Below are positions 7,369-15,996 of a stretch of 53,951 nucleotides of DNA, one piece after another. Every line of letters begins with the position of its first letter. Positions within the stretch are counted from its first letter, which is position 1. Both the position numbers and the translations under genes were made by a program. Source of the stretch: Bacteroides sp. CAG:530 (lineage in GTDB: Bacteria > Bacteroidota > Bacteroidia > Bacteroidales > Bacteroidaceae); the NCBI GenBank assembly GCA_000434735.1, contig FR881271.1, forward strand, positions 22,057 through 76,007. The letters are read 5' to 3'. The notes under the pieces were generated by a model, which saw nothing but the letters and a program-made list of their open reading frames with translations, searched no databases and was not told the DNA's origin.

Positions 7369-7527
7369 ATGAAGATTCCTGGGCTATCATTTTCATTAAA
7401 GCGAGCCGTTGGCATTAGTGGATTAAAGAATAAAGTCGCAAAAAAAGTTGGCATTCCTACTACCAAGCAAGGTTTGGAGCGCAAAATTGGTGGTGCGATT
7501 GTAAAAAAAATAACCAATAAAATCTAA
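7369..7527 (+). CDS. 52-aa strongly cationic peptide
   Basis: ATG at 7369 to TAA at 7525-7527. The peptide has 11 Lys and 2 Arg against one Glu (net about +12) and alternates basic and Ile/Val/Leu/Gly residues (LKRAVGISGLKNKVAKKVGIP, then GGAIVKKITNKI). That suits an amphipathic membrane-active or nucleic-acid-binding peptide. It has no Cys, no signal peptide and no clear relative that I recognise. The stop is 4 bp before the next ATG, which supports translation as part of the operon. Confidence 0.65.
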   Translation: MKIPGLSFSLKRAVGISGLKNKVAKKVGIPTTKQGLERKIGGAIVKKITNKI

Positions 7528-7531
7528 AGTC

Positions 7532-7774
7532 ATGAGTAAGGAATACTATAGAAAAAGAATTATCGACCTCCGCGCATCAATGGCGAAGGAGAAAGAAGCA
7601 AAGAAACGTGACAATGAGTATTACGCTAGAATGGTAAAGGGAGCGTCATCTCCGTCGTCTAAAGCTAGTTATCGTAAATATAAAATAGATAAGGCTGCAT
7701 ATCACGATCGTCAGATAGCTTCTTACAAAAGACAGATTGAGAGTGCAAAAGATAGCCTTAAACGCTGTAGGTAA
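7532..7774 (+). CDS. 80-aa basic helical protein, unknown function
   Basis: Starts MSKEYYRKRIIDLRASMAKE and is dominated by Lys, Arg, Glu, Tyr and Ser in a heptad-like pattern, so a basic coiled coil is likely. No membrane segment or signal peptide. Between the 52-aa gene (4 bp before) and the lipoprotein gene (7 bp after), in the same orientation. No family recognised; could bind nucleic acid or a partner encoded in the operon. Confidence 0.65.
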   Translation: MSKEYYRKRIIDLRASMAKEKEAKKRDNEYYARMVKGASSPSSKASYRKYKIDKAAYHDRQIASYKRQIESAKDSLKRCR

Positions 7775-7781
7775 AAATGCT

Positions 7782-9050
7782 ATGAGAAGAATCTGTTGGG
7801 TATTAGCTGTGATATTACTCTCTGGTTGTACAAGTAAAACAGCCAAAAAAACTCTTGAAGAATATAATCAAGTCTATGAACGAATAACCACTCTGGAACA
7901 AATCGTTAATCAGGCTGATTGGGAGCTTATGTCGGGTGATGGGCTTACTAAAATTTATGACGAGAATCAAGAACTGTATTACGACTACAATCCTATGGAT
8001 TTGAAGCCAGAGCAGGTAACGGCGTGTGAAAAGTTAAAAAAACGAGTTAATAAGCTTCGTGCTGAAATAACTGCAAAGATAAGGCGGCTGATTGTAAATT
8101 CTAAGATTTCAGCTTGGGAACAAAATGGCCTATTGCTTGAAAATACAGAAACATTCCCAGTGTATTTACAGCGTGGCGAAAAACTGCGTTGGAATATAAC
8201 GAGCGAGAAGCCTATTACTGTAAAGTTATGTAATGCCGATAGTAGAAATGTTTTAGAGACTTGCACAGGTAAATCTGCTGTTATAGATTCTATCACCATT
8301 GCCAATACTGCAATTTATTATATTGAAGTTAACCCTAATGGTGTGCAATATATTGATTTGGATATCAACTATAAGGTTAATGAACTTTCTCGATTTAACA
8401 CTGTTACGCCTGTCAAAAAAGAGGAGATAGAGTGTGATAAAACAGATTTCTGCGCTAAGCCTATAAAAGGCGTTTCGTTGCAAAAATGTTTTGATGAACC
8501 TCGTAAGTTCACTTTGAGAGGGCAACTCAAGGCTGCGTTTTCTGGTAGTTCAAAGGCTTTGATAGCGGTACAGGTTCCTGCGGGTGCAACTGATATATTG
8601 TATTCAATGCGTATGGCGACGAGCGAACAAGACCGTTCGAGCGATGGCAAGTTTCACGAAAATCTTACAGTCTCATATAATAAGGTGAAGTTATTAGGCT
8701 TGCCCATTTATGAGAGGGAGAATGGTACAGGAATACTAAGTATGCTATTGGACGATAACCGTCCGCTTAGAGATGAGGATGCGTATTGCAATATGTATGT
8801 ATTCCGCAATAAAGCGCAAGCCAAGCTGTTTCAAGATGGAACAAAAACCGCGTCATTGCTTGGTTATGATGTAGATTACTCTACGCTTGGTACTCAGTCG
8901 TGCAACGGTCGCATTCCAACAAAAGGGGCTAAAACTATTTATCTTGCTTTTGAGAATGAGCGTGTGCGCTATACAAACTACTTGTGGGTTGAGGTTGACG
9001 CTGTGATACCAACTACACAGTATTACACTACGAAATATTCAATAAAATAG
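7782..9050 (+). CDS. Lipoprotein of unknown function in accessory operon
   Basis: A 422-aa protein. The ATG at 7782 gives MRRICWVLAVILLSGC, a clean lipoprotein signal with lipobox Cys; an in-frame TTG at 7737 would bury it and overlap the previous gene, so I reject that start. Residues about 20-110 look helical (KKTLEEYNQVYERI...), and the rest looks like beta-sandwich material, including a Y-I-E-V-N-P type strand segment and a repeat of similar strand-rich blocks. Cys residues recur (CNADS, CTGK, CDKTDFC, CFDE, CNMY, CNGR). It probably sits in the periplasm or on the cell surface. It ends 1 bp before the peptidase start, implying coupled translation. Confidence 0.75.
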   Translation: MRRICWVLAVILLSGCTSKTAKKTLEEYNQVYERITTLEQIVNQADWELMSGDGLTKIYDENQELYYDYNPMDLKPEQVTACEKLKKRVNKLRAEITAKIRRLIVNSKISAWEQNGLLLENTETFPVYLQRGEKLRWNITSEKPITVKLCNADSRNVLETCTGKSAVIDSITIANTAIYYIEVNPNGVQYIDLDINYKVNELSRFNTVTPVKKEEIECDKTDFCAKPIKGVSLQKCFDEPRKFTLRGQLKAAFSGSSKALIAVQVPAGATDILYSMRMATSEQDRSSDGKFHENLTVSYNKVKLLGLPIYERENGTGILSMLLDDNRPLRDEDAYCNMYVFRNKAQAKLFQDGTKTASLLGYDVDYSTLGTQSCNGRIPTKGAKTIYLAFENERVRYTNYLWVEVDAVIPTTQYYTTKYSIK

Positions 9051-9051
9051 T

Positions 9052-9669
9052 ATGTTTAAGGTTATTATAACAGGATTTGAACCATATTGGGACTATTCGG
9101 ACAATTCATCGTGGGCGGTTGCCAAGGAGGTAGCCGCTTACTTTGTTGATGGGGTGGATATTTCCATTGAACAGATGCCCGTAAGCTTTTCAAGAGTAGC
9201 ATACTCTTTGCGGGAAGCTATAGAAAAGCACAATCCCAATCTAATTATAATGTTAGGTCAGTCGGGTGGAAGCGACAAGGTGAAACTTGAGCGTGTAGCT
9301 CTGAACATGATGGATGCAAAACTTGCCGACAACGATGGCTATATCCCAAACGAGGAGCCTATTGATGAAGGTGGAGATTCTGCTCTATTTTGTAATTTGC
9401 CAATCAAGGCATTGCGGGGGAAAATCGAGGAGCAGGGAGTAAAAGTTAAAATTTCGAACTCGTGCGGACTGTATGTTTGCAACAGACTCTATTACGAAGC
9501 TTTGAGCAGATGTAAGGAGCAAAAAATGCGAGCGATATTCGTTCATCTGCCATTTTATGAAGGACAATCTTCTGCAAAATCGGGAAAACCCACAATGCCT
9601 TTGGCAGAAATGGTAAAGGCTGTACAAACTATAATTAAAGAAATATATGACAAAAATAGAGAAGTTTAA
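9052..9669 (+). CDS. Pyroglutamyl-peptidase-like cysteine peptidase (C15)
   Basis: A 205-aa cytoplasmic protein of the C15 family, which removes N-terminal pyroglutamate. The opening VIITGFEPYWDYSDNSSW is the family signature, MLGQSGG with LERVALN carries the catalytic Glu (E80), SCGLYVCNRLYYEAL carries the Cys (C143) and IFVHLPFYEGQ the His (H165), so the triad is complete. The loop around the active site differs from housekeeping enzymes (SCGLYVCN instead of the usual AG-type text), so the substrate may not be plain pyroglutamate. Its 3' end overlaps the ion channel gene by 23 bp, so the two are translationally linked. Confidence 0.85.
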   Translation: MFKVIITGFEPYWDYSDNSSWAVAKEVAAYFVDGVDISIEQMPVSFSRVAYSLREAIEKHNPNLIIMLGQSGGSDKVKLERVALNMMDAKLADNDGYIPNEEPIDEGGDSALFCNLPIKALRGKIEEQGVKVKISNSCGLYVCNRLYYEALSRCKEQKMRAIFVHLPFYEGQSSAKSGKPTMPLAEMVKAVQTIIKEIYDKNREV

Positions 9670-11344
9670 GAAGCAGTTAGCTAATATTTTCGATGACGAT
9701 CTGCACACCAAGCAGTGGGAAAACTTTGTAGATTATGCCATTATAGGACTGATTGTTATCAGCACCTTGTCGGTCTTTATTTCTACATTCAATATCTCGC
9801 CATTCTGTGAGCGCGTGTTGCATATAATCGATATAGTAACTGTCATTACATTTACCATTGAAGTATCGTTGCGTATATGGGCGGCAGATGAAATAAGCCC
9901 TAAATATAAAGGCTTCTGGGGGCGTGTACGTTACTGCTGTACTTTCTATGGCTTGATTGATGTACTCTCAACGTACTCTTTTTACATCGCTTTATTTATG
10001 CCGCTGCCATATACGGTGCTTAAGTCATTGCGAGTGCTTCGTCTTCTGCGAATATTTCGTTATATGCGTTCATTCAGGTTGCTATGCCAAGCCATATCGT
10101 CAAAATCGAGGGAAATGTTTATCTCGTTGCAGGTCTTGGTAATTGTGACAATAATGCTCTCGTTTGTATTCTATTTCTATGAGAATGCTGCACAACCCGA
10201 TGTTTATGACAATGTTCTTATGTCGGCATTATGGGCATTTACCCGATATCTCGGTGATATGGGAAATATTATCGTCAGTGAACCACCTATCACAACAGCG
10301 GGAAAATTCATAGCTAGTATAATCGGAATATTAGGGATAGCGCTCTTTGCTGTGCCCGCAGGTCTTATAGGCGCAGGTTTCTCTGAGGCTATGGACGACG
10401 AGTTACACAAAGAGGTAACGGGCAAAAACATCGGGAAGCTTAAGAAAGTGTTCGAACGCAAACTCGATCGTCCAACAGGTTTTCAAGTAGTACCGCAGCA
10501 TTTATCAATTTGCGATATCCAGGCGCGTATGGGAATGAAAACAGATGATATTTTCGACGCTGTAGATAATTCAGATTGCTTCCGATTGATTAATCTTGCT
10601 ACAACCCAAACTATTGACGAGCATCCGCAGGATAAGCTTGCTGTTGAGCATTTTATGATAAATCGTCCTTATGGATGTTGTATAGATAGAGGCTCGAAAA
10701 TTACTATTGTTTCTCCAGCAAGCCTTGCCGACGCTTGTATCGGTAACTTCTCTTATTATCTGGCTTTGATAGGAGGCTTTAACTATATTAGCCGAGAAAT
10801 TGGAGAAATGCGTCCGTATCGTTCTTACTTTTTGTTTTCAGACAGATATAACCAAGAGGAGAACCTGCCGTTATATATGGAAGATTTGGAACGGATGACT
10901 TCACGAGAGGGTAGTTGGACACTTACTCCGCTTGTAGCAAGTGGTGCTAATGAGCCTGCTTATCCAACCATATTCCACTTCTCGGCAGGAGGTGCAAAGG
11001 GCGATGAACGATTTGAGGGAGATAATCTGATTGTTCAGGATATGGTGGCATATAAATCATTCTATGAAGATTTGTCTGCCGAATTAGAATCAAAGTTCGA
11101 TATGGGTTCCGATCACCAACGCTATCATAACGTTTCGTCTCCAAATGTTTTTGCTCGTAGATATAGCGAAGGTAAAGGTTGTAAGAACAATATAGTTCTG
11201 CGTATTGCCTGGAGTGCTTGTTTGTGGGACTCACGCCGTATAGCCATCGCAAAGACTATAGCCGATGCCTTGAACAGACATTTTGAGAATGACGCAACGA
11301 AAGAATATGATAAGGATTTGAAGTTGAAAAAAAGTGGATATTAA
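9647..11344 (+). CDS. Voltage-sensor ion channel with large C-terminal domain
   Basis: A 565-aa membrane protein. S1-S4 run from about residue 25 to 150, and S4 is textbook: arginines every third residue in SLRVLRLLRIFRYMRSFRLL. The pore region is ALWAFTRYLGDMGN followed by the S6 helix FIASIIGILGIALFAVPAGL. The usual potassium filter TVGYGD is replaced by TRYLGD (T199-D204), so selectivity is uncertain. Residues from about 260 form a ~300-aa soluble domain that I do not recognise (with VPQHLSICDIQARMG, MINRPYGCCIDRG and FHFSAGGAKGDERFEGD). Last gene of the accessory operon, overlapping the peptidase gene. A gated channel at the end of an accessory cassette recalls membrane-disrupting effectors in conflict systems; that is inference. 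Confidence 0.8.
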   Translation: MTKIEKFKKQLANIFDDDLHTKQWENFVDYAIIGLIVISTLSVFISTFNISPFCERVLHIIDIVTVITFTIEVSLRIWAADEISPKYKGFWGRVRYCCTFYGLIDVLSTYSFYIALFMPLPYTVLKSLRVLRLLRIFRYMRSFRLLCQAISSKSREMFISLQVLVIVTIMLSFVFYFYENAAQPDVYDNVLMSALWAFTRYLGDMGNIIVSEPPITTAGKFIASIIGILGIALFAVPAGLIGAGFSEAMDDELHKEVTGKNIGKLKKVFERKLDRPTGFQVVPQHLSICDIQARMGMKTDDIFDAVDNSDCFRLINLATTQTIDEHPQDKLAVEHFMINRPYGCCIDRGSKITIVSPASLADACIGNFSYYLALIGGFNYISREIGEMRPYRSYFLFSDRYNQEENLPLYMEDLERMTSREGSWTLTPLVASGANEPAYPTIFHFSAGGAKGDERFEGDNLIVQDMVAYKSFYEDLSAELESKFDMGSDHQRYHNVSSPNVFARRYSEGKGCKNNIVLRIAWSACLWDSRRIAIAKTIADALNRHFENDATKEYDKDLKLKKSGY

Positions 11345-11378
11345 AATTGGTTAGGTATAATCTCATCTGATAGAGAAT

Positions 11379-11439
11379 GCATCATATTGGTAGGTATGGC
11401 TCGTAATGACTTCTAGTTCGAACCATACCGCTTGGATGC
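11379..11439 (+). other. Structured element after the ion channel gene
   Basis: Two nested inverted repeats, GCATC (11379-11383) / GATGC (11435-11439) and GGTATGG (11393-11399) / CCATACC (11423-11429), enclose a loop holding TAGTTCGAA that recalls a tRNA T-arm. It lies in the 198-bp gap after the accessory operon. It could be a decayed tRNA-like or attachment sequence, or a terminator. Promoter element TATATTTG follows at 11520-11527. Confidence 0.35.
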
Positions 11440-11519
11440 GATAAAGCTTCTGCATCTGCTATAATGCGCTATAAGGTAGAATTTGAAACCAACTTTATTA
11501 GGAGTGCAGAGAAAATATG

Positions 11520-11527
11520 TATATTTG
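11520..11527 (+). promoter_or_regulatory. Bacteroidetes -7 element before the secreted-protein cluster
   Basis: TATATTTG matches TAnnTTTG; the ATG at 11543 is 15 bases further on, implying a very short leader. Confidence 0.45.
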
Positions 11528-11542
11528 TGTATTCTTGGAATT

Positions 11543-12520
11543 ATGAGTAAAATTAAACTATCTATTATTATCCTTTTTACCGCCGTATGGTGGTTGGCTG
11601 GAGAGACGGTTCAGGCGCAAAACTTTGCGGTAAGCAATTTTCGCCCGTTGCCCAATGACATCTCGGCCTATATACAACCTGTGTGCGACCTGAATGATGA
11701 AGCTTGTGCCCTTATCAAGGTTGTTGCTCCAGAAGAGTTTGCTTTCTCTACGCCGCTCGGTATTGTGAAACGTCACTCCGAAGTGGGCGAGGTGTGGCTT
11801 TATGTGCCTAAGGGTACTCGTTTGCTAACCATTAAGCACCCTAAATGGGGCGTGCTTCGCGATTACCGTTTTCCGCAATCATTAGAGTCGCGCATGACGT
11901 ATGAGTTAGTAATCGCTCTTCCGCCTTCGGCCAACGATGCTAAGCAGTTGGTGGTGCGCCGTTTCCCGTCGAAGGTGTCTTTCGCAAAAACAAAAGTTTC
12001 GCTGTATCCTTCTGATATATCTGTAGGAAAAAGAAAGCGGACGTTGCATTGGGAGTGGGCTGTAACGCTTACAGCCTCTGCCGGAAAAGAAAAACTCTTG
12101 CCAGGTATGCGTGTAGCGGTGATGAAATGTCACGGTTTCTACGTATTCGGGCAGACCAACTTTAAACAAATACCGTCTACTTCGGGCGAATGTGCTGCCG
12201 ACGGTTCTATTCCTTCCGAAGGTTATACTCCTTATTATTCTGGTAAGACATCGACTTCTGTCTATATGTTTACGGCTGGTGGTATACATCGGCTTTCTAC
12301 GCATTTTTACTGTTATGAAGGCGTGGGATATAGCGGAAATTCGCTGGCGTGGGAAACTTCTGACGGAGAATGGATGCGCAATGAACCTTTGTCTGTAAAA
12401 GGATTTGCTGCCGAAATTGGCGCAATGTATAGAATAAGAAATCTTCATGTTCAGGCCGGAGTGCAAAAGATGGCCGGAAATAATTGGAACGGCCTGTTGG
12501 GAGTGGGCGTATTTTTCTGA
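11543..12520 (+). CDS. Secreted protein with PEGA-like N-terminal domain, unknown function
   Basis: A 325-aa protein starting MSKIKLSIIILF with a signal peptide ending at about residue 26 (VQAQ). The following block FRPLPNDISAYIQPVCDLND with CALIKVVAPE and WLYVPKGTRLLTIKHP is a PEGA-like, strand-rich arrangement common in Bacteroidales surface proteins that occur beside kinases and repeat proteins. Residues about 150 to the end look like beta-strands of an envelope domain and finish LLGVGVFF, an outer-membrane-like aromatic end. I chose the ATG at 11543; a TTG at 11483 would add 20 residues before the signal peptide. First of three plus-strand genes (the next begins 14 bp on). Confidence 0.72.
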   Translation: MSKIKLSIIILFTAVWWLAGETVQAQNFAVSNFRPLPNDISAYIQPVCDLNDEACALIKVVAPEEFAFSTPLGIVKRHSEVGEVWLYVPKGTRLLTIKHPKWGVLRDYRFPQSLESRMTYELVIALPPSANDAKQLVVRRFPSKVSFAKTKVSLYPSDISVGKRKRTLHWEWAVTLTASAGKEKLLPGMRVAVMKCHGFYVFGQTNFKQIPSTSGECAADGSIPSEGYTPYYSGKTSTSVYMFTAGGIHRLSTHFYCYEGVGYSGNSLAWETSDGEWMRNEPLSVKGFAAEIGAMYRIRNLHVQAGVQKMAGNNWNGLLGVGVFF

Positions 12521-12534
12521 AAGGGACTAAAGAA

Positions 12535-14162
12535 ATGAAAAAACTAATTCATAGACTTTTTTTAATATGGTGTGTAGCTTGCAGCTTTACTGCCTGCGTT
12601 AATACTGAAAAACCAACTTCATTCTTACCAGAGGTATGGGTAAATGAAGCCGAGAACGTGACTCGCCATTCTGCGGAACTGAGCGGAGGGGTGCGCTTAT
12701 CGGGAGAAAGCACGATATCTGTATGCCGACTTATGTTCGGAACGTCGGAAGAGGAGATGCGTGAGATATCTTCTCGCAAAGAAGGTAGTAATCTGTCGGC
12801 TCAAGTTGAAGATCTTAAATCGGGCACGGAATATTACTATTGTCTGGAGGCTGGAAACGGTAGACAGCAGGTTCGCAGTGAGGTAATGCGGTTTAGCACA
12901 GAACCCGACGGACCGGTGAAACTTGGCGAGGTGTCGCTTGTTGGTCGTTCGCCCGTTAGCCTGTGGGTATCTTGTCCTATAACAGACAATGGCGGTGGAG
13001 AGGTCTTTTCTGTAGGTTTCGCTTATCGTGCAGCCAGTGAAGCTAAAGACTCTGAAATATCTACTAAACCGGGTAGCGAACAAATGGAGATTCTGGAGTT
13101 GCTTCCTTCGCTGCAGAAACATACTGAATACATTATACGTGCCTTTGCCGAGAATTCGCGCGGACGTTCTTATTCTGAAGAGCTCCGTATTACTACTGAT
13201 GACGCCGTGACTTATCCTAAAGCTGGCGATCTTAGTAAGGTGATAGGTGAGAAGAATCGATATACTTATACTACTATAAATATTCAGTCTCCGATGAATG
13301 GAGACGATTTTCGCTTCTTGCGCAGTATGGCTGGATGCGGAATCATAGGCGAATCGGCCACCGCAGGGCGACTGGAAGAAATCAATCTCTCTGGAGCAAC
13401 CATAGTAGAAGGAGGTATATCTTACGATGGCAGTAGATTTACTAAAGCAAACGTTGTGACAGCGGGTCTGTTCTCGGACATGACGGCACTGAAGAATTTG
13501 GTGTTGCCAGTATCAGCGGTGAGGTAGATGAAGACGCTTTCGGCAATTGCACCGCATTAGAAAGTGTTACGCTCCCCTTATCTCTAAATAAACTTTCGGT
13601 TTCTACCGGATGCACTTCTCTGAGTGAAATCGTAATCAGTGAGGTTAACCAGACATTCGCTACTATAGACGGTTTGCTTTACAATAAGGATAGAACCGAA
13701 TTACTGTGGTGTCCGCGTTGCATTAAAGCAGAACGTCTTACACTTCCTGCTACACTGACTCATATTAAGAAATACACTTTCGAGGGTTGTGCCATCGGCG
13801 AAATAGTTTTGCCCGAGACGGTTACTCTAATAGACGATTACGCATTTGCTAAGTCTGAGATAAAATCTATAGTTCTGCCCGATAAATTGTCTAGAGTGGA
13901 CGAGGGACTTTTTTCGCAATGCAGTAGCTTGAAGAAAGTAACGTTAGGAAGTGAGATGAGTTATATCTGTGACTATGCATTCAACGGAACTTCGCTTGAA
14001 GAACTCTATGTGCAAGCTTCTTATCCGCCCGTGTGCGAAGATAACGCTTTTGCCGGCATCGACTTAACGCGTTTTAAGGTATATGTACCGAAAAAATATA
14101 TGGCAATATATAGAGGACACCTTACATGGGGCAAACTCATCATAAAGGCAATGACGGAATAA
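12535..14162 (+). pseudogene. Fn3 / BspA-type LRR lipoprotein, frameshifted
   Basis: The ATG at 12535 starts MKKLIHRLFLIWCVACSFTAC, a lipoprotein signal. Two Fn3-like domains follow (about residues 30-120 and 125-215), then a leucine-rich region (EEINLSGATIVEGG, LFSDMTALKNLVLP). The frame stops at 13527 just after LKNLVLP. From base 13509 another frame continues SISGEVDEDAFGNCTALESV through CAIGEIVLPETVTLIDDYAF, KSIVLPDKL and a normal C terminus to 14162, all BspA-type LRR_5 text. A one-base deletion near 13507-13509 (TTGCC|AGT) explains it. Either this is a real inactivation or an assembly error; the remaining repeats look undamaged. A surface adhesion role is typical for intact relatives. 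Confidence 0.8.
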
Positions 14163-14178
14163 GGAGGAGTTTTTATCA

Positions 14179-15996
14179 ATGAGGACTATTGTTTTTAGCT
14201 TTATCATATCTGCTACATGTTTGTCGGCCTTGACGCTGGGAGGCTGTAGTGAGAATACAAGTCATGAGGGCGTGAAAGGCTTTCCGTTTAAGTCGGCCAA
14301 CGCAAAGGGTTGGGGATTGATGGATTTGTCCGGCAAGCGGATGGTGTCTGATGGAACTTATGTAGCTTGTCCGTCGGCTGTGATAAACGACATGTTTACC
14401 GTGCCCGAAGTTGGCGGAACCGTAGGATTATATAACGTGAACAACCCTACGCACGCCGTTTCGTCGGGGCGATACTTGCGGATAGGCTATTTCTTTGACC
14501 AAGTAACCGTGGCGCAAATGGAAAAAGGTAGTCCCTTATGCCTCATCAACAAGCAAGGCGACGTGGTGGCTATGCTCGATTATTATCCCGACTATGGGAT
14601 AGTAATGGCGCATAACTTTTCAGAAGGACTGGCGCTGGTGGGTACCGATGAAGGAAAATTCGGTTTTGTAGATACAAACGGGAAATTAGTAGTGCCTCCG
14701 GTTTACGATTTCGCCGCCGATTTTAGCGAAGGAAAGGCTTTGGTTGGAAAGGCGGATGCCGAAGGTAAATTAGGCTTCTTTGTTATAGGCTCGGATGGAA
14801 ATTTACTTACCACCCTGAAACATGTGTGGTACGCATTCGACACGGCTTTCGGCGACGGACGTTTGACGTGCCGTTTCCCATCGGGCGGCTGTGGGGCGCT
14901 TAACGAGAAAGGTAAAGTATACTTTGCTCTGCCCGATAGCATTTTGTCGCTGTCACGCTTTCAGCAGGGGCTGGCCGTGGTTAGCGCACGTTCCGGCGTG
15001 GGATTGGTAGACAAAAATGGCCAGGAAGTTCTGCCTTGCCAATATAATCAGATAGAAGTACTTAACAAACATCGTTTGGCGTTGCAAGCAGAAAACAATT
15101 GGATGCTGACCGATGAAAATGGAAAGAAGATAAAAAATCTGGATGGCTGTCCGCTGTTCTTCTCGGAACAAGGGGGCTTGATATCAGCAGAAGGACACAT
15201 GGCTTTGGCTCGTACGGACGGAAGTGTTATAGCATGGATGGACAGCGTAAAAGTTACACCGCAAGCCATGCGTCAAAAACCGGAAGTGTTTGTGCGTATA
15301 CTCGCTACTCAGAAAGAACAGAAAGATACTGTAGCCCTGAAATCGATAAATGAAGTACAGACTCTTAAGGAGCAGGTACAACCGTCTGCCCAGAAGCATG
15401 ACGCTTACATTGAACAGACCGACTGGAAGCGTGTGGCAAAGAATCATCCGTTCTATAAGGAGGCTTCCAAAATGTTATCTAGCAATATACAGGAAGACGA
15501 TGCCAACAGCCGACGTATGATACTTAACTATGTGGAACATCTGCGTACTTCGTATACCACTAAAGACATAGATTTCTTGAATCAGTTGTTTAGTGATGAT
15601 GCTCTTATAGTGGTGGGACATGTAGTTAAAGTTGCCCCTCGTACCAAAGAGAACCAAATACTGCAAGACCAAGTAGCATTCTCGGTAAAGACTAAAAAAG
15701 AATATTTAAGTCGGTTAGAAAAAGTATTCCAGAGTAATAAAGAAATTAAGTTGAAGTTCAGTGACTTTCATATCAGCAGGCACCCATCGATGAAAGGCAT
15801 TTACGGTGTGACGCTGCATCAGCAATACAAGTCCGACCGCTACTCGGACGACGGATGGTTATTCTTGCTTTGGGACTTCCGCGATAAGGATGCGCCGCAG
15901 ATTCACGTGCGCACCTGGCAGCCCGGATTCTTGAACGACAAGACACCGCTGCCCGAAGGTGACGTGATAAGTATAGGCGATTTTAATCTACGCTGA
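14179..15996 (+). CDS. WG-repeat lipoprotein with C-terminal NTF2-like region
   Basis: A 605-aa lipoprotein: signal MRTIVFSFIISATC, lipobox LTLGGC. Residues about 35-350 contain WG-type repeats (GWGLMDLSGK, KFGFVDTNGKLVVPPVYDF, GVGLVDKNGQEVLPCQYN, NWMLTDENGKKI), which form beta-propeller-like arrays in Bacteroidetes. Residues about 420-605 (DDANSRRMILNYVEHLR, ... HQQYKSDRYSDDGWLFLLWDFRD ... HVRTWQPG) resemble NTF2-like folds found at the C terminus of such proteins. A good Shine-Dalgarno-like AAGGAGG precedes the ATG. Its end overlaps the kinase gene 3' end by 14 bp on the other strand, so the two are convergent. Confidence 0.78.
   Translation: MRTIVFSFIISATCLSALTLGGCSENTSHEGVKGFPFKSANAKGWGLMDLSGKRMVSDGTYVACPSAVINDMFTVPEVGGTVGLYNVNNPTHAVSSGRYLRIGYFFDQVTVAQMEKGSPLCLINKQGDVVAMLDYYPDYGIVMAHNFSEGLALVGTDEGKFGFVDTNGKLVVPPVYDFAADFSEGKALVGKADAEGKLGFFVIGSDGNLLTTLKHVWYAFDTAFGDGRLTCRFPSGGCGALNEKGKVYFALPDSILSLSRFQQGLAVVSARSGVGLVDKNGQEVLPCQYNQIEVLNKHRLALQAENNWMLTDENGKKIKNLDGCPLFFSEQGGLISAEGHMALARTDGSVIAWMDSVKVTPQAMRQKPEVFVRILATQKEQKDTVALKSINEVQTLKEQVQPSAQKHDAYIEQTDWKRVAKNHPFYKEASKMLSSNIQEDDANSRRMILNYVEHLRTSYTTKDIDFLNQLFSDDALIVVGHVVKVAPRTKENQILQDQVAFSVKTKKEYLSRLEKVFQSNKEIKLKFSDFHISRHPSMKGIYGVTLHQQYKSDRYSDDGWLFLLWDFRDKDAPQIHVRTWQPGFLNDKTPLPEGDVISIGDFNLR

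Noticed and set aside
7737..7781. Upstream TTG start for the lipoprotein gene
   Set aside because: It would overlap the preceding gene and place 15 residues before a clean lipoprotein signal.
11391..11430. tRNA gene in the spacer after the ion channel
   Set aside because: TTCGAA and flanking complements recall a T-arm, but no D-arm, anticodon arm or 7-bp acceptor stem of the right spacing could be built.
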